The position numbers and the translations under genes are program-made. Source: Archilochus colubris (lineage: Eukaryota > Chordata > Aves > Apodiformes > Trochilidae). From it: a stretch of 64,000 nt of DNA. The notes below the pieces were generated by a model, which saw only the letters and a program-made list of their open reading frames with translations, was not told the DNA's origin and did not search any database. The stretch is from contig CM041083.1 of assembly GCA_023079485.1 (NCBI GenBank), positions 154,894,552-154,958,551 of the forward strand, read 5' to 3'. This document shows positions 13,805 through 25,396 of the stretch, one piece after another (position 1 is the first letter of the stretch; each line of letters opens with the position of its first letter).

Positions 13805-14103
13805 ACTATAAGAGCACTGCTGTAGGGCATGGTCTTAAATTGTGCCGGGGGAAGTTCAGATTGGCTATTAGAAAGAATTTTTTCACGGAAAGGGTGATCA
13901 GACATTGGAACGGGCTGCCTGGGGAGGTGGTGGACTCTTCGTCCCTGGAGACATTTAAAAAGCGACTCGATATGGCACTCAGTTCCATGGTCTAGTGACT
14001 GTGGCGGTAGCTGATCAAGGGTTGGACTCGATGATCTCTGAGGTCCCTTCCAACCCAGCCTATTCTATGATTCTATGATTCTATGATTCTATGATTCTAT
14101 GAT
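13805..14103 (+). mobile_element. Young CR1 3' end with octamer tail, sense
   Basis: A 5'-truncated CR1 of about 300 bp. The open frame 13792-13995 reads the conserved CR1 ORF2 C-terminus ([35 protein letters not shown]). The 3' UTR follows with GGTTGGACTCGATGATCTCT and GTCCCTTCCAACCCA. It ends in five ATTCTATG units at 14062-14101. The intact frame and clean tail mark it as one of the youngest CR1 copies here, of the same subfamily as those at 36586, 36984-38848 and 58948. Confidence 0.95.
14062..14103 (+). repeat. (ATTCTATG)5 CR1 tail microsatellite
   Basis: Five tandem 8-bp units that form the diagnostic 3' terminus of the CR1 copy. CR1 ends in this octamer rather than in poly-A. Confidence 0.95.
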
Positions 14104-14529
14104 GAATAAAATCAGACACATTGCCCCTGAGTATATGTCTCACCCAGCCTCAAACATTTTCCTCACTGTGTTCACAGGAAGCTGGTATAGGATACTTCTA
14201 ATTTAAATATTGTGTTTAAACCTTAAGGCAGTCTTCAGATCCTCTGCTCTTTGGGGTACATTTCTTCCTGATAGTCTTTCTGGTGGTCTTCATTCAAGTG
14301 GTAACAGATTTGTTTCTGTGTTTTCCAGTGAGCTTTTGTAGACTGTCAGGCACTCTTTCAAGAATTACAATGATTTTCAAGGAGAATAAAGTATGACTTG
14401 ATCTTGTTTTTTAGTGACATTTCAACTTCCTTTGTTTTAAACTGTCTTTAAAGAAAGGAGAGAATTGACTCAGGTCACTTTTAAAGTCATAAATATCAGT
14501 TAGTTACCAACCTCCTTCAATTCAAGGGA
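14104..14529. other. Non-coding stretch
   Basis: Nothing recognised between the two CR1 pieces. Confidence 0.6.
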
Positions 14530-14619
14530 AAGTGGAAGGTGTCTCTGCCCATGCAGGGGCGTTGGAACCAGATGATCTCTAAGGTCCTTTCCAACCCAAA
14601 CTGTTCTATGATTCTGTGA
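14530..14619 (+). mobile_element. CR1 3'-end fragment, sense
   Basis: About 90 bp of CR1 3' end. It shows GGAAGGTGTC, CCCATGCAGGGGCGTTGGAA and GATGATCTCTAAGGTCC, followed by CCAACCCAAACTG and two decayed octamers. Its 3' UTR differs from that of the copy at 13805, suggesting a different subfamily. Confidence 0.9.
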
Positions 14620-17600
14620 AGTTGGCTGAATGTACCTCTCTGGTAATTTCAGCACTTGGAGATCTGGGCTTTCTTGCAAATTAGAAAATAGATAACATTT
14701 ATCATGCTCTGTTTAATACGAGTTTAATTTACTGTATTTAAGCTTCCTGAAGAGGATTTGGCACTATAAAGTAGTGTGTAATATTCTGAAATTATTTGAG
14801 AAGCAGGGATTTTACAGTAAAGCCATATCCCCCTGTCAGACAGTGTTACATAGTATTAAAAGAAGTTCCTTGATACTGAAAAAACAGTAGAGTAAAATCT
14901 AAAAAAACCCAGTATTTTCTGCTGCTCAGGCATACATTGGTTTCCCAGGTAGAACAGAGCTTTAAACTTCCCTCAAGGAATATTTGCCTCAGGCATTTCT
15001 TTTTATTATTGTCTGCTGCTTGACAGTGAGCAGTACAATGCTTGTGTGTCATGCAAAATGGTAAGTATTGTAACTACTTAGAATTTTTATATGCTTCCTT
15101 TGCACTTGAAAAGCATTACAGAATTCATTATAGGTTATGAACTGCAGTGAAAAGCAATGACTAAAGCAGATGTTAACAAACTCTTTAATGTAAAGCCTTG
15201 TTTTCATCTAAACTGTTTCTTGACCTTAACACTCAACTAATCATACTGCTGAAAGCATTAACAGTTTTATTTAAAAATAGTGGGACGATAAAATGCATGA
15301 TAAAAATTTTACTTAACAGTATCCAAACAGACAAGAATATAAACTGAGGTATATAAAAGCAAAGGTATATCCAAATAAAATGTTTATTAGAAAATATCCA
15401 TTATATATATATATGCTGCAATAAAAAATGTTTGACTTAAATTTATGTGACCTACACACTTTGAATTACATTTGAAAGACCACTGTATAATTCAGATCAT
15501 GTGAAATAAACTTATGAAGTATTCTTTTCAAAGGGGAGGGTGAAAGACTTCTTAAGAAAGGAAGAATATGCTTTACATTTCCAGGTAATCTGAATGTAAA
15601 TAGCTTGTTTTGCTTAACATTATAAGGACATGATGCAGATCTGAAGTTTAATTTATCCTGTTTAAATGCAACAAAATTTCAAATGCTGTGTAATACTGTG
15701 AATATAATTACCAAATTATACAACATAGGTTTGAAAAAATACAAACCAAACCAAAACAAAAAAATCCAAACAAAAAAACCACCCTAAAATCCCCACAATT
15801 TTCAGGAAATTGGTAGATCTTTCATTTTCCAGATGAAAATGCTATCTTAAGATTTATAAATCTTAAAAGACGAACTGATTGACTTGCATACTGTGCTGTA
15901 CCAGGAGCTCAAAATAAAGAATAAATGTAAAACTATTTAACTAAAATGTTTTCCTGGCAGGGTAGTATAGGAATATATATTTCACTGAGGATTATTTAGC
16001 ATCTTTGACTCTAGATAAATTAGGAAAATAGTTGTGTTGCTAGTTTATTTATTTTTTTTTCTAAATTGAGAGTGAAAACATTAACTAAGACAGAAAAATA
16101 ATACATTCTCACAAGTTATAAAAAAATATTTACTACACTAGAGAAAAAATTAAATAACAATATTATTGAATATTTATTTGAAGTACTGGTATTCAAACTA
16201 AAGTGAAAAGTTGTAGAACATAAAGACTTACGGAGAAGAGGTGATAGCATTTGACAATGAATTTGCAGTGGAGTCTTCGCTACATAATCAATAGTGTTCC
16301 TCATAAAACTAGCAATAGAAAATTATTTTGCATATAGCATTGTGGTAAATACAGTTAAAAATAACTGCTGTAAATCCTATAAATGTTATAAACTGAATAA
16401 CAGTGATAACTCTGAAGGAACAAAGAAATGAATTGCAAAAGAGTCAGGAACTTTTTAAGAGAGCTAATTGAGGGTAGACAGGAAGGAGACATGAGTAGCC
16501 CAATATTTATAACTGATTAAGTGATAAATAAGATCTGTGTAATACTTCTGCTGTGATTCCACGGAAGTCTAATTCTAATTTTTGCTACATGAAGACATGA
16601 TTGGCATATCAAGCAGCTATTCAGTGAAGATGCTCAGTTGACATGGATACCTAGTAATAGAAGAATAGAAACTTTCAGAAATTAAAGACACTTATTCAGT
16701 GTGATAAGATATACTTCTGGAAATAAAGATTAAAAAAAAAAGACTGATCAGAAATCTCTTATGATTGATCTATATCTTTGAAAGTGGTAAAAAACTCAGA
16801 AAGAAAACTGTAGCATGTATTTGCAGTATCTGTGTACAGAGTGTTCAAAATTCCAAGAACAGGAGGTAAGGAACGAACATGGAAGATTGTTAGGAAGATG
16901 AAATGGATGAATGATCAGATTATTATCATACAAATGGCTAGGTATCTTTGTAATACTTGCAAGTTCTGAATACCTAATCAGTATTTCAAATATTAATCAG
17001 AAGAAGGACGTGTCACTGATTCCCTTTACTCAAGAAGGCTTATTACAGAGCTTGATTGTAATATTAGAATTACCACTGAGATGTACTGGTCTAAAATCTG
17101 TAGTGTGTTGTAGAGGAAGAAATCAATGGTTGTGATTTGCTCTTTTCTTTTGTGTGTGTGGGTTGGTTTTGGGTTTTGTCTTTTTGTTTGTTTTTTTGTT
17201 TTGTTTTTAATTGCAAGTGGCTTTATATATTAAACAAGGATGGGGAACATTTTAATGTTAAAAGTATATTTCATGAAAATTTACTCTCTCTCACATACTA
17301 TACAAATATTTTAACCAATTTTAACAAGCATTTAAAGAGAGTAACTTTTTTGAGGCTGCTGTCTTATCAATATAATGTCTACTTATTCTTTTGGAAACTT
17401 GGTAAAAGTATGTCTGGTCTGATATCCATATATTTTTGGCATAAGACCTAGAAAAAAATGGTGATTTTACATCATACTTTCCGTGTAGTTTGTTCAATGT
17501 CCTATATAACACAATACGTAAGGTTCTCTAGAAATCCAGACAAGGAATTATCTCTCCTTCTCAGACTCCCCAACAATATGTGAAACAGCTCAATTTTTCT

Positions 17601-17699
17601 TGTTTACCATCTTTCAGACCAATTTCAACCCTTTTTCAGCACTATGTCTCATCTGAATAGGAGACAATGGTTTAAATAAGCATTCTCTTTGCTAAAACC
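14620..17699. other. AT-rich non-coding stretch
   Basis: No supported gene. Simple tracts include an (AT)n at 15402-15414, an A/C-rich run near 15738-15785 and a GT/T-rich run at 17142-17212. The 104-codon plus frame at 17137-17451 is largely a reading of that T/G-rich run and AT-rich DNA. I consider it chance. Confidence 0.55.
17142..17212 (+). repeat. GT/T-rich low-complexity tract
   Basis: Irregular TGTG, GGTT and TTTTG/TTTGT units over about 70 bp, with no single period. Confidence 0.8.
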
Positions 17700-18265
17700 T
17701 GAGTGGCTGGGAGAGAATTAACTTTCCCCATAGCAACTCTCACTTTGTATTTGTAGCCAGAATGGTGTTGCTATCACATCAGTGTTTTGACTACTCCTGA
17801 GCAGAGCTCAGCATCAAGGCTGTCTTTCCAAACCCATCCCACCTCTACTCCAAAGGCTATCATGTTGGGAGAACGCAAGAGGTTGAGGGGACATAGCCAG
17901 GACAGCTGACCCAAACAAACCTAAGGGATATTGCATATCATATGATGTCTGCTCAACAGTAAAAGCTAAGAGAAAGGATGTGGAAGGAGGTAATCATTAT
18001 TAAGGTCTTTGTCTTCAGAAGCAACTCCTATGCTAATTGAGGCCCTACTTCCCAGGAAGTAGCTAGACATCACCTAATGTTGGGAAGTAAAGCATAAATC
18101 TTTTTTTTCCCCTTTTACTGTGTCTGTTTTTTGCTTTTCTTCATTAAATTGCCTTTATCTTGACACAGGAGTTTTTATCTTATTTTGTCCCCCTGTTCTG
18201 GTGAGGAAGAGAGTGATAGAGCAGTGTGGCTGGCACCTGGTGTCCATCCAAACTAGGCCACCACA
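17700..18265 (+). mobile_element. ERV LTR, family A, near full length
   Basis: An LTR of about 566 bp. It starts with a decayed TG..GGCTGGGAGAGAATTAA block and ends in CCACCACA. In between it shows the landmarks shared with the family A copies at 35196, 42927 and 55258: a GGACAGCTGACCCAAAC block near 17909, a CATATCATATGATGTC block near 17934, a short AT-rich region with AGTAAAAGC, and a T-rich 3' part (TTAAATTGCCTTTATC). Downstream lies a decayed primer-binding site, so this is the 5' LTR of an internally deleted provirus rather than a solo LTR. The family resembles avian class II (ERVK-like) LTRs by my recollection of bird repeats. No database check was possible. Confidence 0.8.
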
Positions 18266-18295
18266 GTCCTTTTTGCTGTCCAAGGTGGTGCACTT
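18266..18295 (+). promoter_or_regulatory. Decayed retroviral primer-binding site region
   Basis: Directly after the LTR end comes GTCCTTTTTG and then a run resembling the lysine-tRNA type of primer-binding site, with several substitutions. Its position supports reading 17700-18265 as a 5' LTR. It is not expected to work in its present form. Confidence 0.6.
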
Positions 18296-19290
18296 AAAGA
18301 ATCTAAGAGAGGGACAGTAACCAGCAGAGGTAACAGACAAAGCATAGACAGAACATTGCTAGGGAGCAGAATGACTGTAGAGATGATGATTATGATGCTG
18401 CTGCTGATGATGATGATTATTATTATTATATTTTGTAATTATGAAAGGAAAAAGGGTGATGTGTGAAACCTTTAACAGTATTTTTATGAAGCTGCCTCCA
18501 TGTCAGAAAAAGCCAGGTCCAGACAGAGCCAAGACAGACCCACTACTGATAGTGCCTCTGTGATAACATATTTAGAAAAGGTAAAAAGCACTGTACAGGA
18601 GTAACTGAGAATGAGAAAATTTGACAGAGATAGCCCTGCAGTCAAGTTCATTGAAGGAGCAGGAGGGTAGGTGAGGAAGGAGGGAGAGGAGCTGCTTCTG
18701 GAGACAGAGCAGAGATTCACATGCAGCCCATGGTGAAGACGACGGAGAAGTTTGTCCTCCTGAAGCTCACAAAGGACCCTACATGGGAACACGTGTATCT
18801 ATCAAAAGGAGGTTGTGACCCCATGGAGAGCCCACACTAGAGCTGGCTTTCTGGTGGAATCCATGAACCCTTTGGAAACCCACACTAGAGCAGTTAGCTC
18901 CTGAAGAACTGGATCCCATGGAAAGAACTTGTGTTAGAGCAGTTCTTGAAGAACTTGAAGCCCAGTGGGACAGACCCATCTTGGAGAAGTTCAAGAAGGA
19001 CTGTATCATGTGGAAAGAATCCCATGCTGGTTCAGAAAATAAGCAGCGAAGACAACCTGTGATTAAGTGACCAAAGCCTCTGTTCTTACTTTTCCTACAC
19101 TGCTCAGGAGGGTGGGGAGAAGTAGATGAAGGAGGAGTGAAGTTTTTCCTGGTAAAAAGAGTGTGGGAGGAATACAGTTTTAATTTTGCCTTTATTTTTC
19201 ACTATCTAAAAGAAAACCACAACAATTGCTTTCTTAGCTAATCTACCTCATAGTAACTTTATTATATGTTCTTGGATGAACTATCATTAG
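18296..19290 (+). mobile_element. ERV leader remnant downstream of family A LTR
   Basis: Non-coding internal sequence of a provirus. A GAT/ATT trinucleotide-rich part at 18381-18430 is followed from about 18640 by a purine-rich stretch with repeated motifs of the type 'CCCATGG...GAGC/AGAGCA', each spaced by some 60-100 bp (near 18726, 18820, 18868, 18910). The same motif series occurs inside the family B repeats at 22612, 45495 and 51625. No gag, pol or env reading frame is recognisable. The minus-strand frames of 102 and 76 codons here are shadows. The 3' limit is uncertain and no 3' LTR is visible downstream. Confidence 0.6.
18381..18430 (+). repeat. GAT/GCT/ATT trinucleotide tract
   Basis: About 50 bp of GATGAT, GCTGCT and ATTATT units inside the ERV leader remnant. 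Confidence 0.85.
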
Positions 19291-22039
19291 CAAGTGATGA
19301 CTGTGCATATGTAAGTACTGCCAGTGTATATTCCAAGAAACAGCAAAGGTATGTGAATATATGGAACCTCACAGTCTGTGATTTAATGTTCTGAACCAGA
19401 TTTGAACCTGCTGTAAATCAGTTCTTGAAAGGCTAAGTGAAAATCTTCTGACTTCTCTAACAAGTCATATAGACCTTCCTTTATTCCACCAATGGCTTGT
19501 GACCAGCTGAATGGCCAAACTGCATGACAAGTCAACCTGTTTTTACAACTATTTTAAAATGTTGGCAAGTATAACTTTTCAATTTTAGTATGTAGCTGAG
19601 AATTCAAAACAAAATGTCCTCAGCTTTATACAGAAAAAGTAACAAGACTATGTGCATTTTTCAATCATGTATTTTATCAGTTTTTTTTTTAAGTACGATA
19701 TACCATTATTGTACTTGTAAGAGTGAAAATGATACAAAGGAATTAGGAACAAAAATCTCTGTGTAAAATAGTAATCAAAGCTTAAATATCAGTGAGAAAC
19801 AGCAAAGGAGATCAGTCTGCAAATGAGGAAATCGGAACTGTAGCTATGGTGGAGGTGTGGGGTGTCACGATGGAGGCTATGGTGCGATTTGAGTGGCATG
19901 GGACAGCATGGCAACACACCCTTGACATTCACCTCAGGGAAGCCACAAGGGCCATTATTCACATAGAAACAATTTCTAAGTCATAACTGCTGTGCAGGAA
20001 CCATGACTGTATATTCTTCTGGACTGCTATTCTAACAGCCTTATTGAAAGCCTAGATGTATTTGCCCCATGGCATACATTATAGGTAGTACCATTTGGAA
20101 TGTCATGACTGATCTAAAAAAATTTGGAACTGGGTATGAAATTGAAAGTTCCTAAGTGACAGAGAACATACTAATTCTGGCTGGGGTGCAGCTGTTGACA
20201 ATTCATCATAGCACTGAGTGAATGCCACAGAGAAATAGCTGGACCTATGATTTATGTTATCTGCAATGTAATATTTTTAAATTGTAGCCTGTGATTTTCA
20301 TTTGCAGTGGATGCTGTTGCTTTTTTCTTATTGTTCAACACTAAGGGTAAGGTTCTTCTCTAAAAGAATATGCTAGTCCTTAAACAGATGAAAAAAAAAA
20401 ACAACAAAAAAAACAAAACCAAAAAATACCTAGCTTACTTCTTGTTTGTCTTCATTTTCAGTGGATTCCTGAAATTTCAGAATGGACAAGCACATCTGCT
20501 GTAGCAAAGTGTAATATCATAACCATATCTGTAGGGTGATGGATTTACAACAGTAAAGATTTAGCTAGCTTTTAATCATATGTCTGCCACTGTAAGCTTA
20601 GAACAGTCATTAATTTAATGGAAACTTCTGTATCATTTAGAAATGCTTGAACTCATTTTGTCAGACTGTTATTATTCAGCATTTTGTCAGTCTACAATGC
20701 AATGAACATAATTTTACAATTTATTGAAAATAGTGTGCCTATCTGCCCTGCTTCAGCATCCATTAAGTCATCTCCTATTCCCATCCTTCCTTCTTTTATC
20801 TGCTTTCTCCCTTGGGACAGAATAAAATAGCTGTGGGAGCATATGAGGGAAAAACTAATAAAGAAGGAATCACAAATTGAGCTAATATTAAAAAAAAAAA
20901 AAAGTTATCTTAATAGATAGTCAAAATAATAAGAAAAACCAAACAAAAACAAAAATAAGTTTGTCATAATTAAAAATTTACTTTTAGAATTAAAATAAGG
21001 AGTCCGATCTTTCTGTTCCCTACTCTTCATAGCTTCTGAACAGGTGTCTCTACGCTTTTGAAAGCAGAGAGGAAAACAAGGCAGGAGGAATATAATTGAT
21101 GTAGAAGACCTTTGCCTTTCATCTCTTCTTTTTCTGCATACCACTTCAGAACTTGGAAAAAAAGAGGCAGGGAGAGGTCATATTTCAATTTTCACCTGCG
21201 AAGATAGGTGATTCACTAATTCCTACTCCGTTATCTCAAAACAATGTACATAAGGCAAGAAAAGCAGCAAAGAGAGGAAAAAGATAGCTAAAACAGAGTT
21301 TAGATGGAAATACAGAATGGATAAGAACATAATTCATTATCTCTTGCTCTGTCTGCTCCTGTGAAAATAAGTCTCTTTTCCCTCATGTCCTTCACTTCTG
21401 GCAGCTCCTGGCTGCCAGTAACACCAAGGTATTAAAATGGAAAGCTGTGAGAAATCTTAGTAAAAGGGAAAAACAGAATTGTTGCAAGAGACAAAGCAAG
21501 CAGTAGCATCACAAAGTGAAACAGAAGTGCTTTCAGGTAGCATCATGGCTGAAAGAGCCCACTGTTGTCACTGGCTGGTTCGAGATGCTGCTTCCAGCTG
21601 CTGCAGCAGCCTTAAAGAACCAGAGGAATTTGTAAGGACTGTGTGTGTGAGAGAGCATAGTGAAAGGTGAGGGGATGGTGAAGGAAATGAAAGGAATGAT
21701 ATAGAGGAAAGTTGTTTTGGACATCAGAACAATATGTTATGTGATTACTTAGAAAATGACACTTGGAATATGCCAGCCCTAAATACTGACAATTTCAAAA
21801 TAAGGAATGGGACTAAGCCCCTGAACTGATTAGAAAAATATTGGCCCTCTTTGTTCACAAACAAACATTTGTAACCTTTTAATCTTTTTTATCAATTAGT
21901 GAATAAAACATGGACACTCTGGCTGCCTTTCTCCCCATTATTTTAGTGTAATTGGAAATTGTAGAAATTATCCTGATTGCCTATATGTAATGTGGGGCCA
22001 TTTGCCAAAGTGATAAACCAGTGTCCTTATATTCAGATT
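19291..22039. other. Non-coding stretch
   Basis: No supported gene. A-rich runs lie near 20390-20430 and 20888-20903. The less AT-rich segment at 19790-19985 has a 64-codon frame but no recognisable motif. T- and A-rich tracts could be old retro-tails but lack any body. Confidence 0.5.
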
Positions 22040-22611
22040 TGCAGCGAGGCACAAGAAGTGTTCCCCAGGGTTCAGTACTTGACCAGTTCTCTTTAATATC
22101 TTTATCAAAAATCCAGATGAGGTTAGCAAGAGCAACCTTAGTAAGTTTGCAGATGACATGAAGTTGTGTTGATATTCTTGAGAGTAGAAAGGCTCTAAAG
22201 AGAGAGCTGGACTAGCTGGATTGATAGAATAAGGCCAACTGTATGAGATTTAATATGACCAGGTGCTGGGTCCTGCACCTGGATGACAGCAACCCCATAA
22301 AGCAGTACAGGCCTGGGAAAGAGTGGCTGGAAAGCTGCCCAGAGAAAAAGAACCTAGAGATGTAAGCCAACAGCTAGCTTAACATGAGCCAGCATAATGC
22401 CCAGGTGGTCAAGGCCAACAGCATCTTGATTTGTATCAGAGACAGTGTGGCCAGAAGGACTAAAGAAGTGATTTTGTCCCTGTACTGGGCACTGGTGAGG
22501 CTGTACCTTGAGTACTGTGTTCACATTTTCCTCTCATTACAAGAAAGACAAGTTGCTGGAGCACGGCCAAAGGAAGGCAATGAAACTGGTGAAGGCTCTA
22601 AAGCACAAGTC
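22040..22611 (+). mobile_element. CR1 LINE, sense, upstream part of a split copy
   Basis: Reads CR1 ORF2 on the plus strand: a [12 protein letters not shown] motif near 22050-22080, LFNIFI near 22090, a DDLSK-type segment near 22130, then MSQHNAQVVKANSILICIRDSV at 22384 onward. Stops and frameshifts interrupt the frame. The copy is cut at about 22611 by the family B repeat, and its 3' end resumes at about 23626. Together the two parts form one CR1 of about 960 bp. Confidence 0.85.
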
Positions 22612-23625
22612 TGTTCTGGGTTGATGTAGTGCTGTTCCTGGTATCAGGGAAGGGGCTCTCAGAGGGGGCTCACATAAATAGCTTTTGCAAGCTCTCCTGC
22701 TCCAAAATCCAATTTGCCTTTTGTTAATGTTGAGGCCATCAGGGACAAAATATGTGAGCCTTTGTGATTAACATGTTCAACAAGGGGAAACAGCCATTAA
22801 TAAAGAACAGGGCAGAAGAGAGGGGGAAGTGAAAGAAAGCAACACATGGAGAGGGAGAAACACCTAAGGAGAGCAATTCCAGAGCAGAGAGACCAAGGTC
22901 AGTGTGGAAGGAGAGCAAGAAGGTGACTGAACAGAGGTTTTCCTCCATATCACGTGGTGAGACAGCAGAGCATCCCCCGAACCCATGGAGGATCACAGTG
23001 GAACAGACTCTGAAACATCATGGCAGAGCAGATGTTGTGGACCTGCCACCTGTGAAGGATCCCTTTGGATCAGTTGTAGTGCACTTTGAGCCATGGAGGG
23101 GAATGTTTCCAAAAAAGCCCATGGCTCTGTGGGCCACTCAAGCTGGAGAGGTTTGCTCATGTTGGAGGGGTTCATGAAAAACTTTCTCCCATAGGAGGGA
23201 CCCCACACTGGTATAGGGGAAGACTGTGAGGAATCATTGTCCCTGAAGAGGAAGGAGTGGCAGAAAACCTGTGATGTCCAGACAGTAAACCCTACTCCCT
23301 GTTGTCCTGTGCCGCTGCAGGGAGGAGTTAGAGATATCAAAAACCAAGAAATTTGGGCTCGGGAAGAAGGGAGGGGTGGGGGAAAAATATTTAAGCTCTG
23401 GCTACTCTTTTCTCTTTGCCTGGTTTTGATCTGATTAATGATAAATTGATTTTTTTCCCCAAGTTGAGTCTGTTTTGCCCATCAGCATAATTGGTGAGTG
23501 AAAACCTCCTAGTCCTTGTCTTGACCCACAAGTTTTTGGGTGGGTTTCCTCTTCACCATCCCAAAATGGGGGTGGGGGAGTGAGCAGTCATGTAATCCTT
23601 TGTTATCAGCCAAGCTCAAACCATG
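22612..23625 (+). mobile_element. Family B LTR-like repeat inserted in CR1
   Basis: About 1,014 bp bounded by TGTTCTGGG at the left and a decayed AAACCATGA at the right, as LTR ends would be. Inside lies the 'CCCATGG...' motif series also seen in the ERV leader at 18.6-19.1 kb. It is followed by GGAAGAAGGGAGGGG, TTTAAGCTCTGG, a TGATAAATTGA block, then CAAGTTGAGTCTGTTTTGCC and a TGGGGGTGGGGGAG block near the end. The CR1 reading breaks exactly at its left edge and resumes at its right edge, so it is a discrete insertion. No clear target duplication remains. No coding capacity is recognisable. Open frames of 85-115 codons on either strand are overlapping shadows. Confidence 0.75.
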
Positions 23626-24015
23626 ATGGAGGAACCTGAGGAAACCAAGGTTGTCAAGTCTGGAGAAAAAAAGGCTGAGGGGAGAAATTACAGCTCTCCA
23701 CAATAATCTGGAATGAGGTTGTAGCGGGGTGGGTGTCAATCCCTTCTTCCAAGCAGAAAGAAATAGAACAACAGGAAATTACCTCAAGTTGTGCCAGAGG
23801 AGGTTCAGACTGATTATTAGGAAAAATTTCTTCACCAAAAATGTTGTTAAACATTGGAATAAACTGTCTGATGGAGTGGTCGAGTTACCATCCTTAGACG
23901 CATTTAAAAGACATTTGAATAGAGTGTTTAGACACAATGTTTGACATGACAGTGTTCTAGGTATATGGTTGGACTATGGAACTGATGATTTTTTTCAACT
24001 TAATTCTATTTTATG
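23626..24015 (+). mobile_element. CR1 LINE, sense, 3' part of the split copy
   Basis: Continues the CR1 of 22040-22611. It carries the equivalent of 'LFSLEKRRLRGEI' near 23650-23690, then at 23729-23944 the conserved C-terminal frame (TGNYLKLCQRRFRLIIRKNFFT, KHWNKLSDGVVELPSLDAFK), then a decayed 3' UTR ending near ATTCTATTTTATGG. Confidence 0.85.
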
Positions 24016-24703
24016 GGGGAAAAAAGCAAGGAAAACAATAAGGAAAATGCAAAACAGGCATTTTTTTGAAAGAGTATGACTAATTTATAAAAAATAATTT
24101 AAGAACATTACTTTTGTACCATATTTTCCTTTTCAGGGGCATATTTCTTATCCTATGAAGAAATCAAACAAACAAAGAAGCAAAAATAAATAAATAAACC
24201 TCTCTCCACTTCCAAAGAAAAGCTATTTTAATAGGAAGCTAAGAATAAAGATATGTTAAAAACACGTGTACTTGGAAAAAATGTTACTTCAAAAGTCAAT
24301 GAAGCTATTATTTACTCAAGATACTAGTTGTCCCACTAACTCTTCCATTGTTATACAAGTCTTCACTCACAATCGTGGGCCCACAAGTTTCAGACTTGAC
24401 AATGAGTTTGGGAGGGAGAAGAATATTTTGGAGTATACAGTCAATCCATAATTCTGCACTACCATGAATCCCAGCAATGCTATGCTGTCATGAATAATAG
24501 ATATCTCATCTTAATCCAGACTAGATGCACATTATTTTGCCTGTCAGGAAAAAAATGGTACTGAGTCAAGCCATAGACTATGCAAATAGATACAATTTAT
24601 CTAGGTAGGAAAATTGTGGTTTGCATATTCAAAATAAAGATATGTTTTGCACTTAAAATAGGTAGCTTCTGACTATTTTGGCCTAGAAATTTACAAAACT
24701 AAC
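24016..24703. other. AT-rich non-coding stretch
   Basis: Nothing recognised. There is a small (AAAT)-rich run near 24180-24197. Confidence 0.6.
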
Positions 24704-25130
24704 ATCATAGAATGTCAGGCTGGAAAGGACTTCAAGAACTGTCTGATCCAACCCTTCCAATGATTGTTTATATGATGTGTCTCAGCACCCCATCAAACAG
24801 AGACTTAAAATTTTTCAAAGTGAAGGAATCCACCACTTTCCCTGAGTGACCCTTCCAATGTCTGACTCCTCAGAGTGAAAAATTTTGCTATTGTGTTCAA
24901 ATGGAATCTCTCCAGGAGCAACTTATGCTTCTTTCCTTGTCCATGGGACTCTTTATAAATAGGAAGTCTCCACCTTCCTTATAGCTGGCTTTCAAGTACT
25001 GGAACATTATAATAACATTTCTCCTATACTTTCTTTTCTCAAGGTTAAACAAATCCAGTTTTCTCAGCCTATCCACATAGAGCAGGTGCACTAGCCCTCT
25101 GATCATCTGAATGGCTCTTCAGCCTGACTG
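24704..25130 (-). mobile_element. CR1 LINE fragment, antisense, older subfamily
   Basis: The plus strand shows CATAGAATGTCAGGCTGGAA, GATCCAACCCTTCC and GGAATCCACCACTTTCCCTG, and ends near TAGCCCTCTGATCATCTGAA. On the minus strand the frame at 24897-25106 reads IRGLVHLLYVDRLRKLDLFNLEKRKYRRNVI, which corresponds to CR1 ORF2. The 5' end is truncated and the octamer tail is worn to one unit. Confidence 0.85.
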
Positions 25131-25327
25131 CATCCTTTAGGAGAAATGATTATTTTGATTATGTCTTGAAGCAGAACATTTCAATGTCAGTGCCCCCCCC
25201 CTCCCTTGAAACGGAATGGAACACTTCAATTTCCCAATTGTAGGTTTTTTTCTTATGCAAAACGTTGCTTACATTATACAAAAAAGTTCAGAATTAAACA
25301 TAATTGATTATCTTTTACCTAAATGTG

Positions 25328-25396
25328 GTTGTGGTAGTTGGATTACTGTTGGACTCAATGATCTTGAAGGTTTTTTCCAACCTTTATGATTCTATA
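25328..25396 (+). mobile_element. CR1 3' terminus, sense
   Basis: About 70 bp: GTTGGACTCAATGATCTTGA, then a TTTTTTCCAACC block and one ATGATTCTAT octamer. This is an extremely 5'-truncated CR1. Confidence 0.85.
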
